Assembly: GCF_022201045.2 (NCBI RefSeq)
Contig: NC_068558.1
Location: 1,116,001-1,180,000 of the forward strand
Direction of reading: 5' to 3'
Length of the DNA: 64,000 nucleotides
Source of the DNA: Citrus sinensis
Taxonomy: Eukaryota > Streptophyta > Magnoliopsida > Sapindales > Rutaceae
The notes beneath the pieces were generated by a model. It worked only from the letters and a program-made list of their open reading frames with translations, was not told the origin of the DNA and made no database searches. Both the position numbers and the translations under genes were made by a program. Shown here piece by piece: positions 37,809 through 48,909 of the stretch (position 1 is the first letter of the stretch; every line of letters starts with the position of its first letter).

Positions 37809-38652
37809 GGATCAGGCTACGGTACCACAGTGGTACCGTGCCACATCCTTTGTCTTTTATGGCTCCAATATTATAAATTTTTATATAACCCCCTTTTATT
37901 CATTTTTATTTAAACTTTAATTCACAAATATTAAGTTAATATATATTACATCCACATGTACATTTTAGTTAGCACCTTATACTATTTATTATTTACAAAT
38001 TCTTATTATATATTACACTTATATCACAATACCCCCTCTGTGAACCGAAATGCCCATGCCGAACCCACAACCCGACCCGGATGCTATTTCCATTTCCGGC
38101 CAAGGTTGGTACCGATCGGAAGATCGTGCGATGCCAGTCATCTCCATACCAATCTTGTCGCCGAAAAGCGTTCGGAAAGCTCCCAATTGAAGCCGTGAAA
38201 AGCCGCGGAACTGCCGCTTCAATTCGCCGTGATTTCTCCGGTTTCCGGTGATGCTATCACTTGAGTTTTGCTCCCCACGATTCCCTCTGTATTTTCCGAC
38301 CAATCACAGCCACCGGGGGGAGCCTATTTGCCGTTGATCAGTCATTGAAGGATTCACGGCTTTGGGAGCTCGATCCGGCGCCATCACCACGTGTGAGAGG
38401 TCACCACCACCACCGTTGGACTCAGCTCGGCCAAAAGTGTCGAACTCGAGTTTCCCGTCGCCGTCAGTTGAAATCCGGTCACCGTTGGTCGGCATGGGTA
38501 TTTCGGTAATGTTCACATGGATGCAGTTGAAATTAATTTAATATTTGTAAAGTAAAGTTTAAATAAAAAAGAGTGAAAGGGGTTATATGATAATTTACCA
38601 CAAAAGACAAAAGGAGGTGGCATGATACCACTGTGGTACTGCAGGCTGATCC
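37809..38652. mobile_element. 844-bp non-autonomous Mutator-like element
   Basis: A perfect 9-bp duplication (CACTTTTCA at 37800-37808 and 38653-38661) flanks inverted ends of roughly 100 bases (GGATCAGGCTACGGTACCAC left; GGATCAGCCTGCAGTACCAC right, reversed). The interior at about 38040-38520 is GC-rich and unlike its surroundings, with open frames of up to 94 residues that show no known domain. It has no transposase. The terminal motifs overlap those of the 141-bp elements, so it may be a longer relative. Confidence 0.85.
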
Positions 38653-38964
38653 CACTTTTCAGCTAACTTGGTGGTCATTATTAAAAAATTTTAGATAAAA
38701 AATTATTTTGTTCCTAAATTTATTTAAGAAGGAAAAATAATATTTTAGGAGGCTTCAAAGACAAAATAATCTTTTATCTAAATTTTTTTAACAGCAATTA
38801 ATAGAGTTAACAGAAAAAGTGGCAGATTGATATAAAAATAAAACTTAAAGTGATTGTAAATATTATTGATAAATTTGTGGTTTTTGCTTACACTCTTTAT
38901 TTTTTTGTATTTATTTATTTAAGGCGTTTTTAGTTTGTTGAAAAAACTAATATGGGTCATAATG

Positions 38965-39105
38965 GGGGAAACATGTGGTGCAACTGTAGTACCGTACCAC
39001 AGTTGCATCCAACCGTTGGATGTCATTAGATCCCACCAATCCAAGTGCATCCAACGGTTGGATGCAACTGTAGTACCGTACCACAGTTACACCGTAACCT
39101 AATCC
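38965..39105. mobile_element. 141-bp Mutator-type MITE
   Basis: It is flanked by GTCATAATG (38956-38964) and GTCATGATG (39106-39114), a 9-bp duplication with one difference. Its halves are inverted copies containing GTGCAACTGTAGTACCGTAC and CATCCAACCGTTGGATG. Noncoding. Confidence 0.85.
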
Positions 39106-39173
39106 GTCATGATGACATTGACAACTGAAGTTGTAAAAATTAACTCAACATGCATATACAGGGTAGAAATTAA

Positions 39174-39296
39174 GGGAGCTGTTGTCTTACAATTAATGTA
39201 AGGTGAAGCTCTCTTTATTGGTTGTGGGCTCAAGTGGGACTCACGGCTCAATTTATGAGGAATGTACCTTATATTAATTTTAAGATAAAGGAATCT
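39174..39296. mobile_element. 123-bp Mutator-type MITE, second family
   Basis: A perfect 9-bp duplication (AGAAATTAA at 39165-39173 and 39297-39305) encloses short inverted ends (TCTTACAATTAATGTAAGG and TCTTAAAATTAATATAAGG reversed). It resembles the element at 43543. Confidence 0.8.
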
Positions 39297-39727
39297 AGAA
39301 ATTAAATGAACATGCAGATGCAGGTGTTGACATAACAAGAAAAAAAAAATTAAGAGAGTATGGAACTCAAATTGAATGCCCCCATCTAGGTAGCCACTGG
39401 ATTCGCCATGCCTATCCATCATTTACTAGGCCAATGTTTTTTGACTCCCCTGGCGCAAGCGAACTTTCAAACGCCAAGACCTTCGCCCATGAGAGGCTGG
39501 TCTAATTGCCAGACCCTTAGTTTGCAATACCCATACGCTCCGTAACCTTGTAGCTCACATGGGTCTTTCCTTCGAGTTATGATAAATATATGACCCAAAA
39601 TGAGCCCAAACATTTGCATGGTGGACTTAATTATTTTCTACTTTTATAAAAGCCTTTCACTGATCTGTGGCCTTGATTGAAAGAGTCGAATAATGCAATC
39701 AAAATGTGTAGATGGCATAAGAAAATA

Positions 39728-40491
39728 GGGTAATTTTTAAAAATCTCCCCTGAGGTTTGAGGCTGTTGCAAGTAGATGGTGAAAATTATTTTATTTGTAA
39801 AAAATCCCCTACCGTTAGTTAAAATTTTCATTAACTAACTGTTGACTTTGAAAAGACAATATTACCCCCAATATTTACAATTCTAAATATTTACAATTTC
39901 ATAAGTAATTAAAACAATTATTTTCACCATGATCAAGTTATTGATATTTCCTTAAAATCTTAAAAAAATAAAATTACAAATCTTAAAATAATTTTTTTTA
40001 AAGTTTGTAATAAAATTACAAATCTTAATTATTTGATATAAAAATGTAATTTTTTAAAGTTTGTAATAAAATTACAAATCTTAATTATTTGATATAAAAA
40101 TATAATTTTTTTTAAGTTTGTAATTTTAATTTTTTTAAGATTTTAAGGAAATTTTAACTGACGTAAACTTTTTTTAAGTTTGTAATAAAATTACAAATCT
40201 TAATTATTTGATATAAAAATGTAATTTTTTAAAGTTTGTAATAAAATTACAAATTTTAATTATTTGATATAAAATATATTTTTTTTTAAGTTTGTAATTT
40301 TATTTTTTTTAAGATTTTAAGGAAATTTTAACTGACGTAAACTATTATTGGGGGTAATATTGTCTTTTTAAAGTCAACAGTTAGTCAATGAAAATTTTAA
40401 CTAACGGTAGGGGGTCTTTTACAAATAAAATAATTTTCACCATCTACTTGCAACAGCCTCAAACCTCAGGGGAGGTTTTTAAAAATTACCC
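39728..40491. mobile_element. 764-bp non-autonomous element with long inverted repeats
   Basis: It is flanked by a perfect 10-bp duplication (TAAGAAAATA at 39718-39727 and 40492-40501). The inverted ends are about 145 bases long and nearly identical (GGGTAATTTTTAAAAATCTC at the left). The centre is filled with AT-rich repeats. The size, long ends and duplication length fit a Mutator-like element. Noncoding. Confidence 0.88.
40011..40345. repeat. Nested repeat inside the 764-bp element
   Basis: A unit of about 55 bases starting TAAAATTACAAATCTTAATT occurs at about 40011, 40066, 40186 and 40242. The copies are arranged as two pairs, each pair followed by a tail containing AACTGACGTAAACT, so the array is a duplication of a duplication. 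Confidence 0.8.
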
Positions 40492-41207
40492 TAAGAAAAT
40501 AATGTAAGATGGTTGGTAAAGTAAAATAAATTATTCGGTTGGTCCTTGGTTAGCTAGGGTTTTTTACTTTTATAAACAAAAACTTCTCCTAGTGGTAAGT
40601 GAATTCTTCACTCCTTGTAATTCTATGCATTACTATACTGTTCGGGAAAAAAAGAATAATAAAAATTTATTTAAAAAAAAATGACTCGGTTTCCTTGTTG
40701 CTTCATACTTGAAAACACTATTATATAGTTTATGGACAATAAGCCCTAAAAATAAAACACACACAAAACTGACAAAAGCATAGAAATTTCACAAATGCTT
40801 TCTACTTTCAACAATTGGCTCTGCTTCAACATTCAGGTATCGATTTAACCTGAAATTATCTAATACCCACTGTTCATAAATTAAAAGTCTTGACCGTGTC
40901 TGATGAATAGCCAACACATGGAAACTCACGGCTGCAAGATATTACTTTTCAATAATGCAATAAGAACTCAAATCAAATAATTCCAACCACACGTATCTTT
41001 CTTGGGCATTTAATTTAGATCTTTGTAGACAGCGTGGGTTGCAAGCAACTTGAAAATACTTAGCTTTCAGCTTTTAATGCACCGTGAGTTTGTTTTCTTC
41101 TAGCGTATATATGTGTTTGTTTTTATCTGGGTATCTGTCTATAAATAGCTTTGCTTGACAAGAATTTCATTGTGATAAATTAACAGCCGTTGAAGATAAA
41201 ATCGAAG
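40492..41207. promoter_or_regulatory. Spacer and promoter with TATA box at 41140-41147
   Basis: TATAAATA lies 68 bases before the ATG of the small gene at 41208, a good distance for a TATA box with a short leader. The rest of the stretch is AT-rich spacer without a gene. Confidence 0.6.
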
Positions 41208-41483
41208 ATGAGCGCAACAACATCCGTCGCATCTGTCTTTGCTACGCCTGCTGCTGAATTAAAGCCAAATGGTCATCACCACCAAGCGGAGAAGAGGGAG
41301 AGTTGCTGTTACTTTCAGATGCCTCTGCACTACCCAAGGTACAAGAAGCGCGACTACGAGACGATGCCTGAGTGGAAACTCGACTGTTTGTTGAAAGAGT
41401 ATGGGCTGCCCGTTGTTGGAGATGTTAACCAGAAGAGGGATTTTGCCATGGGTGCTTTCCTTTGGCCATCAGAGAACAAATGA
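41208..41483 (+). CDS. Small plant-specific protein (DUF7722-like)
   Basis: A single exon encodes 91 residues, with ATG at 41208 after a nearby TATA box. The N-terminal third is variable (MSATTSVASVFATPAAELK). The rest is a conserved block containing MPLHYPRYKKRDYETMPEWK, LLKEYGLPVVGD and the end FAMGAFLWP. Many plants carry several short genes with this block, and I believe Pfam lists it as DUF7722. The function is unknown. No signal peptide or membrane segment is evident. A decayed copy lies about 1.4 kb downstream, so the gene has been duplicated locally. Confidence 0.85.
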   Translation: MSATTSVASVFATPAAELKPNGHHHQAEKRESCCYFQMPLHYPRYKKRDYETMPEWKLDCLLKEYGLPVVGDVNQKRDFAMGAFLWPSENK

Positions 41484-41747
41484 ATAGACAAGTTTGTGCC
41501 TCGGCTGCTGATTTGTATGACAACTGGGTTCAAAATACGTATCTTGTGTAATGTTGCGGGATAGTATGCTAGTAGCATAAGCTAATTATAACTAAATTAC
41601 AATCATTCTCGGGTCCGCATGTCTAAATGCGAGATTTCATGTAGATTCACTATACCTTATAATGTAATGGTTAAATGAATAAAAATAAAATTATTGTAAT
41701 AATAAATCAGCATGAGATCTACATTTAGTCATCCAGACCTTTGAGAA

Positions 41748-41792
<45 letters not shown>
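41748..41792. repeat. (CT)n(TA)n microsatellite
   Basis: A CT run passes directly into a TA run, downstream of the small gene. Other microsatellites or homopolymers in the window include (TA)n at about 44568-44590, (AT)n at about 56905-56928, a poly-C run at 54784-54801, (TAAA)n at about 60024-60048 and (TA)n at about 61676-61697. Confidence 0.95.
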
Positions 41793-41793
<1 letters not shown>

Positions 41794-42599
41794 ACTAATA
41801 ATGTAATGCTCATCCTTTCTTATTTTTCTTTTATATAATGAAGATGAAAAGCTCAAACTATTGGTTTGTTTATACTACTTTCTGCTGCTCTCGATTGACT
41901 GACTGATTAATTATGTAAGTGGTTTAGCTAAAAATGGCAAAAAGGAAAAATGAAAAAACATCAAGGAAATCCTTAGTGATATCAATTACCTGAAGAAGTA
42001 TAATTATTTGTTATTTGAATTTGGCAACCTAATCTTCATTAAAGATGCTTAATGGTTAATTAAATTGAAGATACTTATTGATTAATTAACTGCTAATCAT
42101 CTCTTTAAATTGGTTTCTGTAGCATTTTATAAAATGCTAAAGTATGTTGCTGATAGCGGTTGGAAATCCATACATAAGTTCAAATATTCTGGAAGGACCT
42201 TTGAGCTTTCTGTCATTACTGTCGTTTTTCTTAAGGAAAAAATATTATGCCCAGTTGAACTGAATATGTTTGGTAGTGAGGACACAATAATTATCCCTTT
42301 GCAGCTTCTTTCGTTAGAAATTTGGTTCATTTAATATAAGATACATTGTTTGTATCACATAAATTCAAGTAAAATCACAAATACAGGTCATCGTAGTTCA
42401 CAGAGATGGCAGTGAGAAAGTACGTATAGTTCATCAAATTATTTCTCCGGTTTTGCATTTTATTTTGGGCACTTCCAAATAAAACAAAAGATCATCCAAC
42501 GACGATCATCAATTCATCCCTTGCTCTAGGATGTCTATAAAAGGCTTTATCTGGCATGATTAATCGTAACAGGTTATGGAATTTAAGTAGCTGTAGTAA
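41793..42599. other. AT-rich spacer
   Basis: No supported gene. The short frame at 42110-42334 has no recognisable domain. Confidence 0.45.
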
Positions 42600-42864
42600 T
42601 ATAAAATTGAATGGAGCTGGCTCAACCGACGCTGCCCTGACCGTGACCATGAGGCAAAATGGACGCCAAAAGAATGCAACCGGGGCAGGCAAGAACAGCA
42701 AAATAAGCTCAGTATCCTACTTTCGTTTGCGCTGCACTATCCAATTGCTATAAAAAATAGTGACTAAACTGACTATGCCGGAGTGGAAGCTTGAAAGGGA
42801 TAGCCTGCCCATTATTGCCCACAAGATCGAGCACGTTTGCTGTGGGGACTTTCCGCTGGCCTGA
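42600..42864 (+). pseudogene. Decayed copy of the small DUF7722-like gene
   Basis: The conserved block of the gene at 41208 can be followed here in pieces: the stretch around CTGCACTATCC corresponds to LHYP, ATGCCGGAGTGGAAGCTTGA encodes MPEWKL, CTGCCCATTATTG corresponds to LPVV, and the end GACTTTCCGCTGGCC corresponds to FLWP. The frame is broken by small deletions and stops, and no full protein can be read. Confidence 0.85.
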
Positions 42865-43542
42865 CCAAGCAGATGATTCAGAATGTGAATATCTGATGAC
42901 GATTTCATCCAACCACAGTATGTGTATATAATATGTTAAGTAAAATTTAAGATATGGGTATTTTTGTATTTACATGTTTTATATTTGTCACATCACTTAG
43001 TTATTAACTTTGAACTTAATATATAATTATATATATTGAGTTCAAACAAGATAAGCTTGATAAATTCATTAAATACAATGGATAATACGTAGGGCTAGTA
43101 GTTGAAATTCATACGATAAGGTATTGCATTGTTATTAGGTTGAAGGAGACAAATCTAGCCCGTATTTTGAATTCAGTGATATGACACGCGCAGTTTTATA
43201 AAGTAGGGTCTGCATTAAATATGAAAATAACGAGTGACATCTTATCCACGGCATGAACATTACATACGGAATGAGACAATATGCTCATGCAGCAGTGCAG
43301 TTAATATTTGCTTGATCAGCTTTGATTCTCAACCACTACAAGTTACGGTTCTGGCATGAGCACCAATAATTTTGCATCACATTAAATCGTTTGTATTTGG
43401 ATATGGTTAAGTTACCGAGCTCTAATTATAAGAAACAACGAAAATGGTTCAGGAACCACTTGGGCTCGCTAGAGTCACTCCGTCGCAATTGTGAGGGAAG
43501 TAGTTTGAGCCTCCGCATACGTATTGTGGGAGTTTAATTTAA
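42865..43542. other. AT-rich spacer
   Basis: I see no supported feature. It ends at the TTAATTTAA duplication (43534-43542) bounding the next element. Confidence 0.45.
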
Positions 43543-43670
43543 GGATTTTGCTATGTTACAATTAATGTAACATACACAAGCCACAAGAACCACACAAACA
43601 TGTGGATCCCATAATTTGTGTGGTTCTTGTGGCTTGTGTATGTTACATTAATTGTAACATAGGGACTCCC
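43543..43670. mobile_element. 128-bp foldback MITE
   Basis: The arms CTATGTTACAATTAATGTAA and onward are perfect inverted copies for about 48 bases (43551-43598 against 43615-43662), with a very short central loop. The flanks TTAATTTAA (43534-43542) and TTAATTTCA (43671-43679) give a 9-bp duplication with one mismatch. The near-perfect arms suggest recent insertion or one that can fold strongly. Noncoding, same family as 39174. Confidence 0.85.
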
Positions 43671-46368
43671 TTAATTTCAATGTCTTTCTTTAGAGTCTCA
43701 GAGTTTAAATGAAGGCAATCTTTCTCTCATAATGGGAGTTAGGCGTCTCTCGAATATTTGAGAGGGTTAAAAATTTGAGTGGTGCCATATCAGAATAGAT
43801 GTAAACATGTCTCAATAATTTATATGGTATAAATATCATGAACAATAATTCTCTTTAAAAAAAACAAATCTGGTTCAGGTTTGGTTTACAAGTGACGTTA
43901 ATGAAGACACCGTCTTGTAACCTTTGCTGTCGACGGTTTTTGTTTTTAATAATGCGGTCGTGGGGTTTTGTTGACTATTGATTCAAACGAGTGATTGCAA
44001 TTTGCAAGTAATCACTAAATGAAATAATGTAGGTGTCGTTCTTCTTCTTCTCTCTCTCTCCTTTTTTTTCCAAAGATTAAAAATGCCTAAGAAATATTAA
44101 TTTATAATTTTTTAAATCTATTTCTCAAGTACCATGATTTGATAGTTTTCAAGCAATTTAGTTTAATTAGTCATTATCTCTTCAAATAAATAAATAAATA
44201 AATAACTAGCCACTCTAATTCAAATCTTAAAAGAAGTAAAAATTGATTAAAATTTTTCTTACCCCTCTAATTTTAGGAAAAAAAAAATTCCTCATTCTTA
44301 ATTTTATTTAAAAATTCAAGCCGTGCAAAAATTGATTTCGACTTTGTTATTTTCTGTAAAAATTCAAACCGGTGAGGAAGTTTTTTTTTTAAAAAAAAAA
44401 ATTAAATTTCAAGATTGAGATAAGGTACTTTTGGAACACCAATAGGCATAAAATGAAAGAAAAAAGAATTAAGTACTCTAGTTTTCTTTTAAGAAAAAAA
44501 AAGAAGAAAAAAAGAAAAAGAATATTAAAATTTAAACTGTTCAGGAAGATTTATTAATCAATTAAATTATATATATATATATATATATATTTAAATCTTA
44601 ATCAATTCAAACTGATGAGGAATATTTTTTTTCTTGGAATTTTAAATGAAATAACTGGTGAGGAAGATTTAAAATAATAATAATAATAATAATAATCTGC
44701 CCTCTACCTTTTTAAAAGAGGGGTTAAAAAACCTTCCTCACCAGTTATTTCATTTAAAACTCCCAAGTTGGGGCGATTATAAAAGCAGCTGTTGTGGCCT
44801 TTGGAAGAAAATATATTATATCATGTCCGATTAAAGTTGCCTTTCGAGTTGCAAAGCACACATAACATAAATGATGGATGTTCTTTTTACCAAGAACAGT
44901 TTAGAGCACTGAGCTGGGAATTATCAAAAACAATGATCCATGGCTTGATTTCGGTGCGGTGTTGGTTTGCTTTTTGGTAGTTGCTGTTCAACTCTAGCTT
45001 GCTAGGCCCAATTTAGACCCGTTTTTATCTTCCCTCCAGCTCCAGGCTGCCCAACATCAAATAGTTAATAAGTTTAATTGACAACTGTATCTAAAAAGAA
45101 CAAAATACGAAGCTACAAGTTCGTAGGATTTAACATTGTGCTCCTTTTTACTTACAAGTAGTAGAGAATTTTTTTATTAAGAAAATTTATCATTTTTTAA
45201 ATTATCAAAAAGAAAAGCAAGAAATGTGTAGTTGACAAACGAAAAAGAAACGTGAACGAATCAGAAAGGCAGTATATGGCAACAAGGAGAGCGAACAAAG
45301 TGGCGGGTGGGGAGGGGAGGGGATTAAGTTGGATTGTTGCATTGCCATTCGGCATTCTCCAATTAGGGTTGGCAATGAGATAAAAATCGGACGGGATTTG
45401 TCAATTTTAGTTATATTTCATATATATAAGTGAGATAAAAAAAAATGTCTTATTCTAATTTTTTTAAATTTTTTTTGGATAAAAATTTGTCTTAATCCTA
45501 TCACGTTAAATATCACATTCCATCACATTTTACTGAATAATCCTAAATGTAAATAAATAAATTTTGACATTTTTTCTTTTAAGGATCATCATAATTCAAT
45601 ATAGCAACAATCTTGAATAAATACAAAGTAGAATAATTAAATAATAGTTATATTTTAACTACATGTATGTTTGAATACAATTTTATGCTAATCTTTTTAA
45701 ATTACAAAAAATAGTTCTATTTTGACTACGTGCATGTTTGAATACAATTTAATGCTGACGTCTTTTAATTACCTATTTGCTTCCATTGCACATTAATATT
45801 AAGACTTACGCTTAAAAAATTATAATTTTAGATAGTAATTAACTTCAACTATGTTAAAATATCTAATAATTGAACAATATAATAAGAAACCAAACCAACA
45901 ATTAAGGTTGGTAATAAAACAAGATTTACCAATCTTAATCTTGTCCCATTTATGTAAGTTGAATTAAAAAAAAAAATTATTTTCGTTTTTTATTTTTAAA
46001 ATAAAAATATATCTCAATTTCACAGGATCGGGATCCTACGCAAACAAATTCCCCACCCCTATCGCCAATTGCCATACCCATCCTGCCATCCACATAATCC
46101 ATTTGCATCCCGCAACTTGCGTGCTGCCCCACGCCTCCACCTGGTTACCGGCTTCACCGGTTCCCCAGTTTACAACTATTAATTAAAACGACAGAATTTT
46201 CAAAACAACCGCCGTTAAGCTCCCATCGGCATCGTTGTCAAATTTTTAGATTTTATGATTCTCGCTCTGCGCCGCTCACCTCCGGCCTGACCCATTTTAC
46301 CGTATCAATCTGAGAGAGCGTCGCTGCAGAGAGAGAGAGAGAGAGGTTGATATCCAGTTTCTTTTTCT
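43671..46368. other. AT-rich spacer and arabinogalactan-peptide promoter
   Basis: The stretch has no supported gene. It contains simple repeats and an inverted repeat at 44641-44758 (listed separately). The last 100 bases hold a GA-rich leader (GAGAGAGAGAGAGAGAG) directly before the ATG at 46369. Confidence 0.45.
44641..44758. repeat. Perfect 26-bp inverted repeat
   Basis: The arm TTTAAATGAAATAACTGGTG plus AGGAAG at 44641-44666 is exactly inverted at 44733-44758. The 66-base centre begins with (TAA)n. Similar GGTGAGGAAG fragments occur around 44370 and 44610, so this may be the remnant of a larger foldback repeat. I found no clear target duplication. Confidence 0.85.
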
Positions 46369-46760
46369 ATGGCGGTTTCTAGGGTATCATTGGTATTCGC
46401 GGTTGTTGTGGCTCTTGTCTTTGCTATTATCTTGCCTCCAGCTCTTGCTAATGCTCAAACTCAAACTCAGGCTTCAGCTCCCGCTCCTAGCCCCACCAGT
46501 GATGGTAAATTTTTCTCCCATCACGTTTATAATATATTAATAGTGAATCTGAATATGTCAAATGTCCTTCCTTGTAGATCCGATGTGACTGGCTGTGAAT
46601 CTTGTGATTTTTGACAATGGAATAATAATAATGGCATTGAACTTCGATTGTTTTGTTTTTAGGGACGTCGATTGACCAAGGGATTGCATATGTGCTGATG
46701 GCGGTGGCGCTAGTGCTCACTTATCTCATTCACACTGCTGATTTCTGTTACAGCTTGTAA
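46369..46760 (+). CDS. Arabinogalactan peptide (AGP16/20 type)
   Basis: Two exons, 46369-46504 and 46663-46760, join in phase to 77 residues. The N-terminus is a signal peptide (MAVSRVSLVFAVVVALVFAI...LANA). The short mature part contains the hydroxyproline-type motif ASAPAPSPTSDG. The C-terminus has SIDQGIAYVLMAVALVLTYL and ends in ADFCYSL, a hydrophobic tail of the kind that is replaced by a GPI anchor. This layout and the conserved SIDQGIAYVLM segment mark the AG-peptide class, whose mature product is only about a dozen residues with arabinogalactan chains, attached to the outer face of the plasma membrane. The precise role is unknown. The start is the first ATG after a GA-rich leader. Confidence 0.93.
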
Positions 46761-47755
46761 ATTATCAATGTCTCCGCTAATGGGATTAGGAGATTTTGGT
46801 GCTTGGATTTGCATGTGTTCGTTTGTTCTAAGCCGCGGCAGAGACGTGGAAAGGGAGAGAAATTGAAGGATGATGTTCATCTTCTTCTTTTCATTTATCA
46901 TATCATTGATAGGTTAGCTGAGTCTGTTTTCTGTCCGAAAATTTGCCGTTGGGCTTCGTCTCCACGCCATTGATAATTGTTGTTTCTTTGGTTGATGTTG
47001 ATCGTAATGCGTCACTTTCTTCATTTCTCATTAGTTTCATCCGTGTGAGGGGATTGATAGAACTAAACCCTTGATTATTTAATCACCATTTTGAGTCGGT
47101 ATAAATAATCACATGATGGCAATGGAAGCTGATCAAGTTTAATAATAGGAATTGTATGGGACTGAATTGGAAATTGGCATCGACACTGAGAGGTCTGGGC
47201 TGAAGCAATGAAAGCCGTCTTAGCAATAGCAACCTAAAAGATAAAGGAAACCTCAAAGTAATTAGACCTTTCATGTAGAAAAGAAACCCGTTATAGACCA
47301 TCCACTACAAAACCAACACACAGCATTGTACTGTCAAACTCAAATATGAACGGACAAAGAGGAATGAGAACACTTTGTGCCTATGCTAAAGGCCTCGATC
47401 ACATATTTGCATCCATCAGACAATGGACAGCAAGTGAAAACTGATATATGGTTAAGCCTATGCTATCCATTGAATAATGAGCACACTTTGCGCAGGTACA
47501 TTGTACAAGAGCCACTATTAAGGAACAAAACGTTACTGAAATGTACCATACAGACTATTACAACAATTCAGCATTCAAATGTTAGAAACAAAGAGGCCCT
47601 TTCTAGCCTTTCGAATGAGGTGAATGATTTTAGTAATCATCAACGTGTTAATAACTTACATCAAAATGGAAACAAAAGGAACAACAATTTAGGTCTCTCA
47701 CCAAATAAGAATCAAAATGGACCAAAGACCAGAATCCTACCAGTGCACGATCACA
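46761..47755. other. 3' UTRs of two convergent genes
   Basis: The arabinogalactan-peptide gene (plus) and the twin-CX9C gene (minus) converge here. The 131-codon open frame at 47377-47772 overlaps the minus gene's last exon and has no domain. Confidence 0.5.
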
Positions 47756-48909
47756 TCAAGCCTTCTTGCTAGTTGGGCTTGCCTCCTGTTTGCCCTGCTC
47801 AGCCAATGAAAATTTCTTCACTTTCTGTGGGAAAAATGACCAAAAAAAAAAAAAAAAAAGAGGAAACACATCCCATAAGAACAAGAATCAAAACGGACCA
47901 AAGGCATGTTAACTGCTTTACATGAATGTTTGTAAATGTTGTCTCCATGGTGAAGTCCAGTAAACATTCTAATCATACAGTGATTTAGATGCTCTAAAGA
48001 TTCAAAAAAACAAATAACGCAAAGCAGCCGCCTCACTGAGCTTTGAATCCTCAACACCAGGATCATCTAATAGCTAGATTCCATCATCATCATCAAATAA
48101 TGCTTGTTTCTATTTTATGACACCTAGTTTGAATATGGACACATCCAAACAGAATGTGCAACGCATTGAAGCTGTAGCATTTCATTTACCTCATGTCATA
48201 TATCAAAACGAGAAAAACAACCGTCATGACAGTAAGCTTTTCCATTAAAATCTTACCGCCACGTGATAACTAACCAGAAGAGGATAAGTTCGCCGAGGCA
48301 AGCTTAATGATCAATGAGTCCACATTTCTCATTTAGGAGAAAAAGCAAAAATGAACAGACAGAACTTGCAAACTATTTATAAGGAGTCCTTGAGAAAAAA
48401 AAAGGTAAATGGGCCAAAAAATTCCTAAGCTTAAGAAGCTTTCCCTCGCCCTCTCTCTCTCTAGCTTTCTTTTGGGGATGGAACAGAAACAGAGCTCTGA
48501 TCAAAATTTAAACAATTCTCTCCTAAACAAGCAGTTTGACAATCTTAAACACGAGCCTTCCATATGAAAACTGAATCGAAGCATTTTTAACACCTATTAA
48601 TCAACTGCATAGGCTTTTGCTTCTCCATGCCTTAAGACACGATTTAAGTAAGTTGTAAGCGCTTCATTACATGTTTCACGGGAGATTTACAAAGAGATTC
48701 AAGTTTTCCACAGGATATATTAAAAAAAAAAAAGGAATAGAAATAGTGCGAATTGAAAAATAAAATACCTTGCTGACGACGCAGTCTCTCAAAGCGTTTA
48801 ATAGATGAAGGCATTTGTCTTGATCGAACGGCGATTGGGTGACGCAGTTGAGTAGATCCAACGCCTGTTGCGCGCACTCAGGCTTATCGCTTGTTTTCTC
48901 GATTGCCAT
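47756..48909 (-). CDS. Small twin-CX9C protein (mitochondrial intermembrane-space type)
   Basis: Two exons, 48909-48769 and 47824-47756, join in phase across a 944-base intron to give 69 residues. Four cysteines at 12, 22, 33 and 43 form two CX9C motifs (CAQQALDLLNC and CLHLLNALRDC) with a ten-residue loop between them. Proteins of this design form a disulfide-linked helical hairpin and are imported into the mitochondrial intermembrane space by the Mia40 relay; many help to assemble cytochrome c oxidase or other respiratory complexes. I cannot tell which member this is. The tail KKVKKFSLAEQGKQEAS is basic and polar. The ATG at 48909 is the first in frame; the frame extends upstream only to a TTG. 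Confidence 0.85.

Noticed and set aside
38019-38516. Open frames of 70-94 codons in a GC-rich patch
   Set aside because: They lie within an 844-bp transposon with a target duplication and show no known domain.
47377-47772. 131-codon open frame on the plus strand
   Set aside because: It overlaps the last exon and 3' UTR of the minus-strand twin-CX9C gene and has no domain or suitable context.
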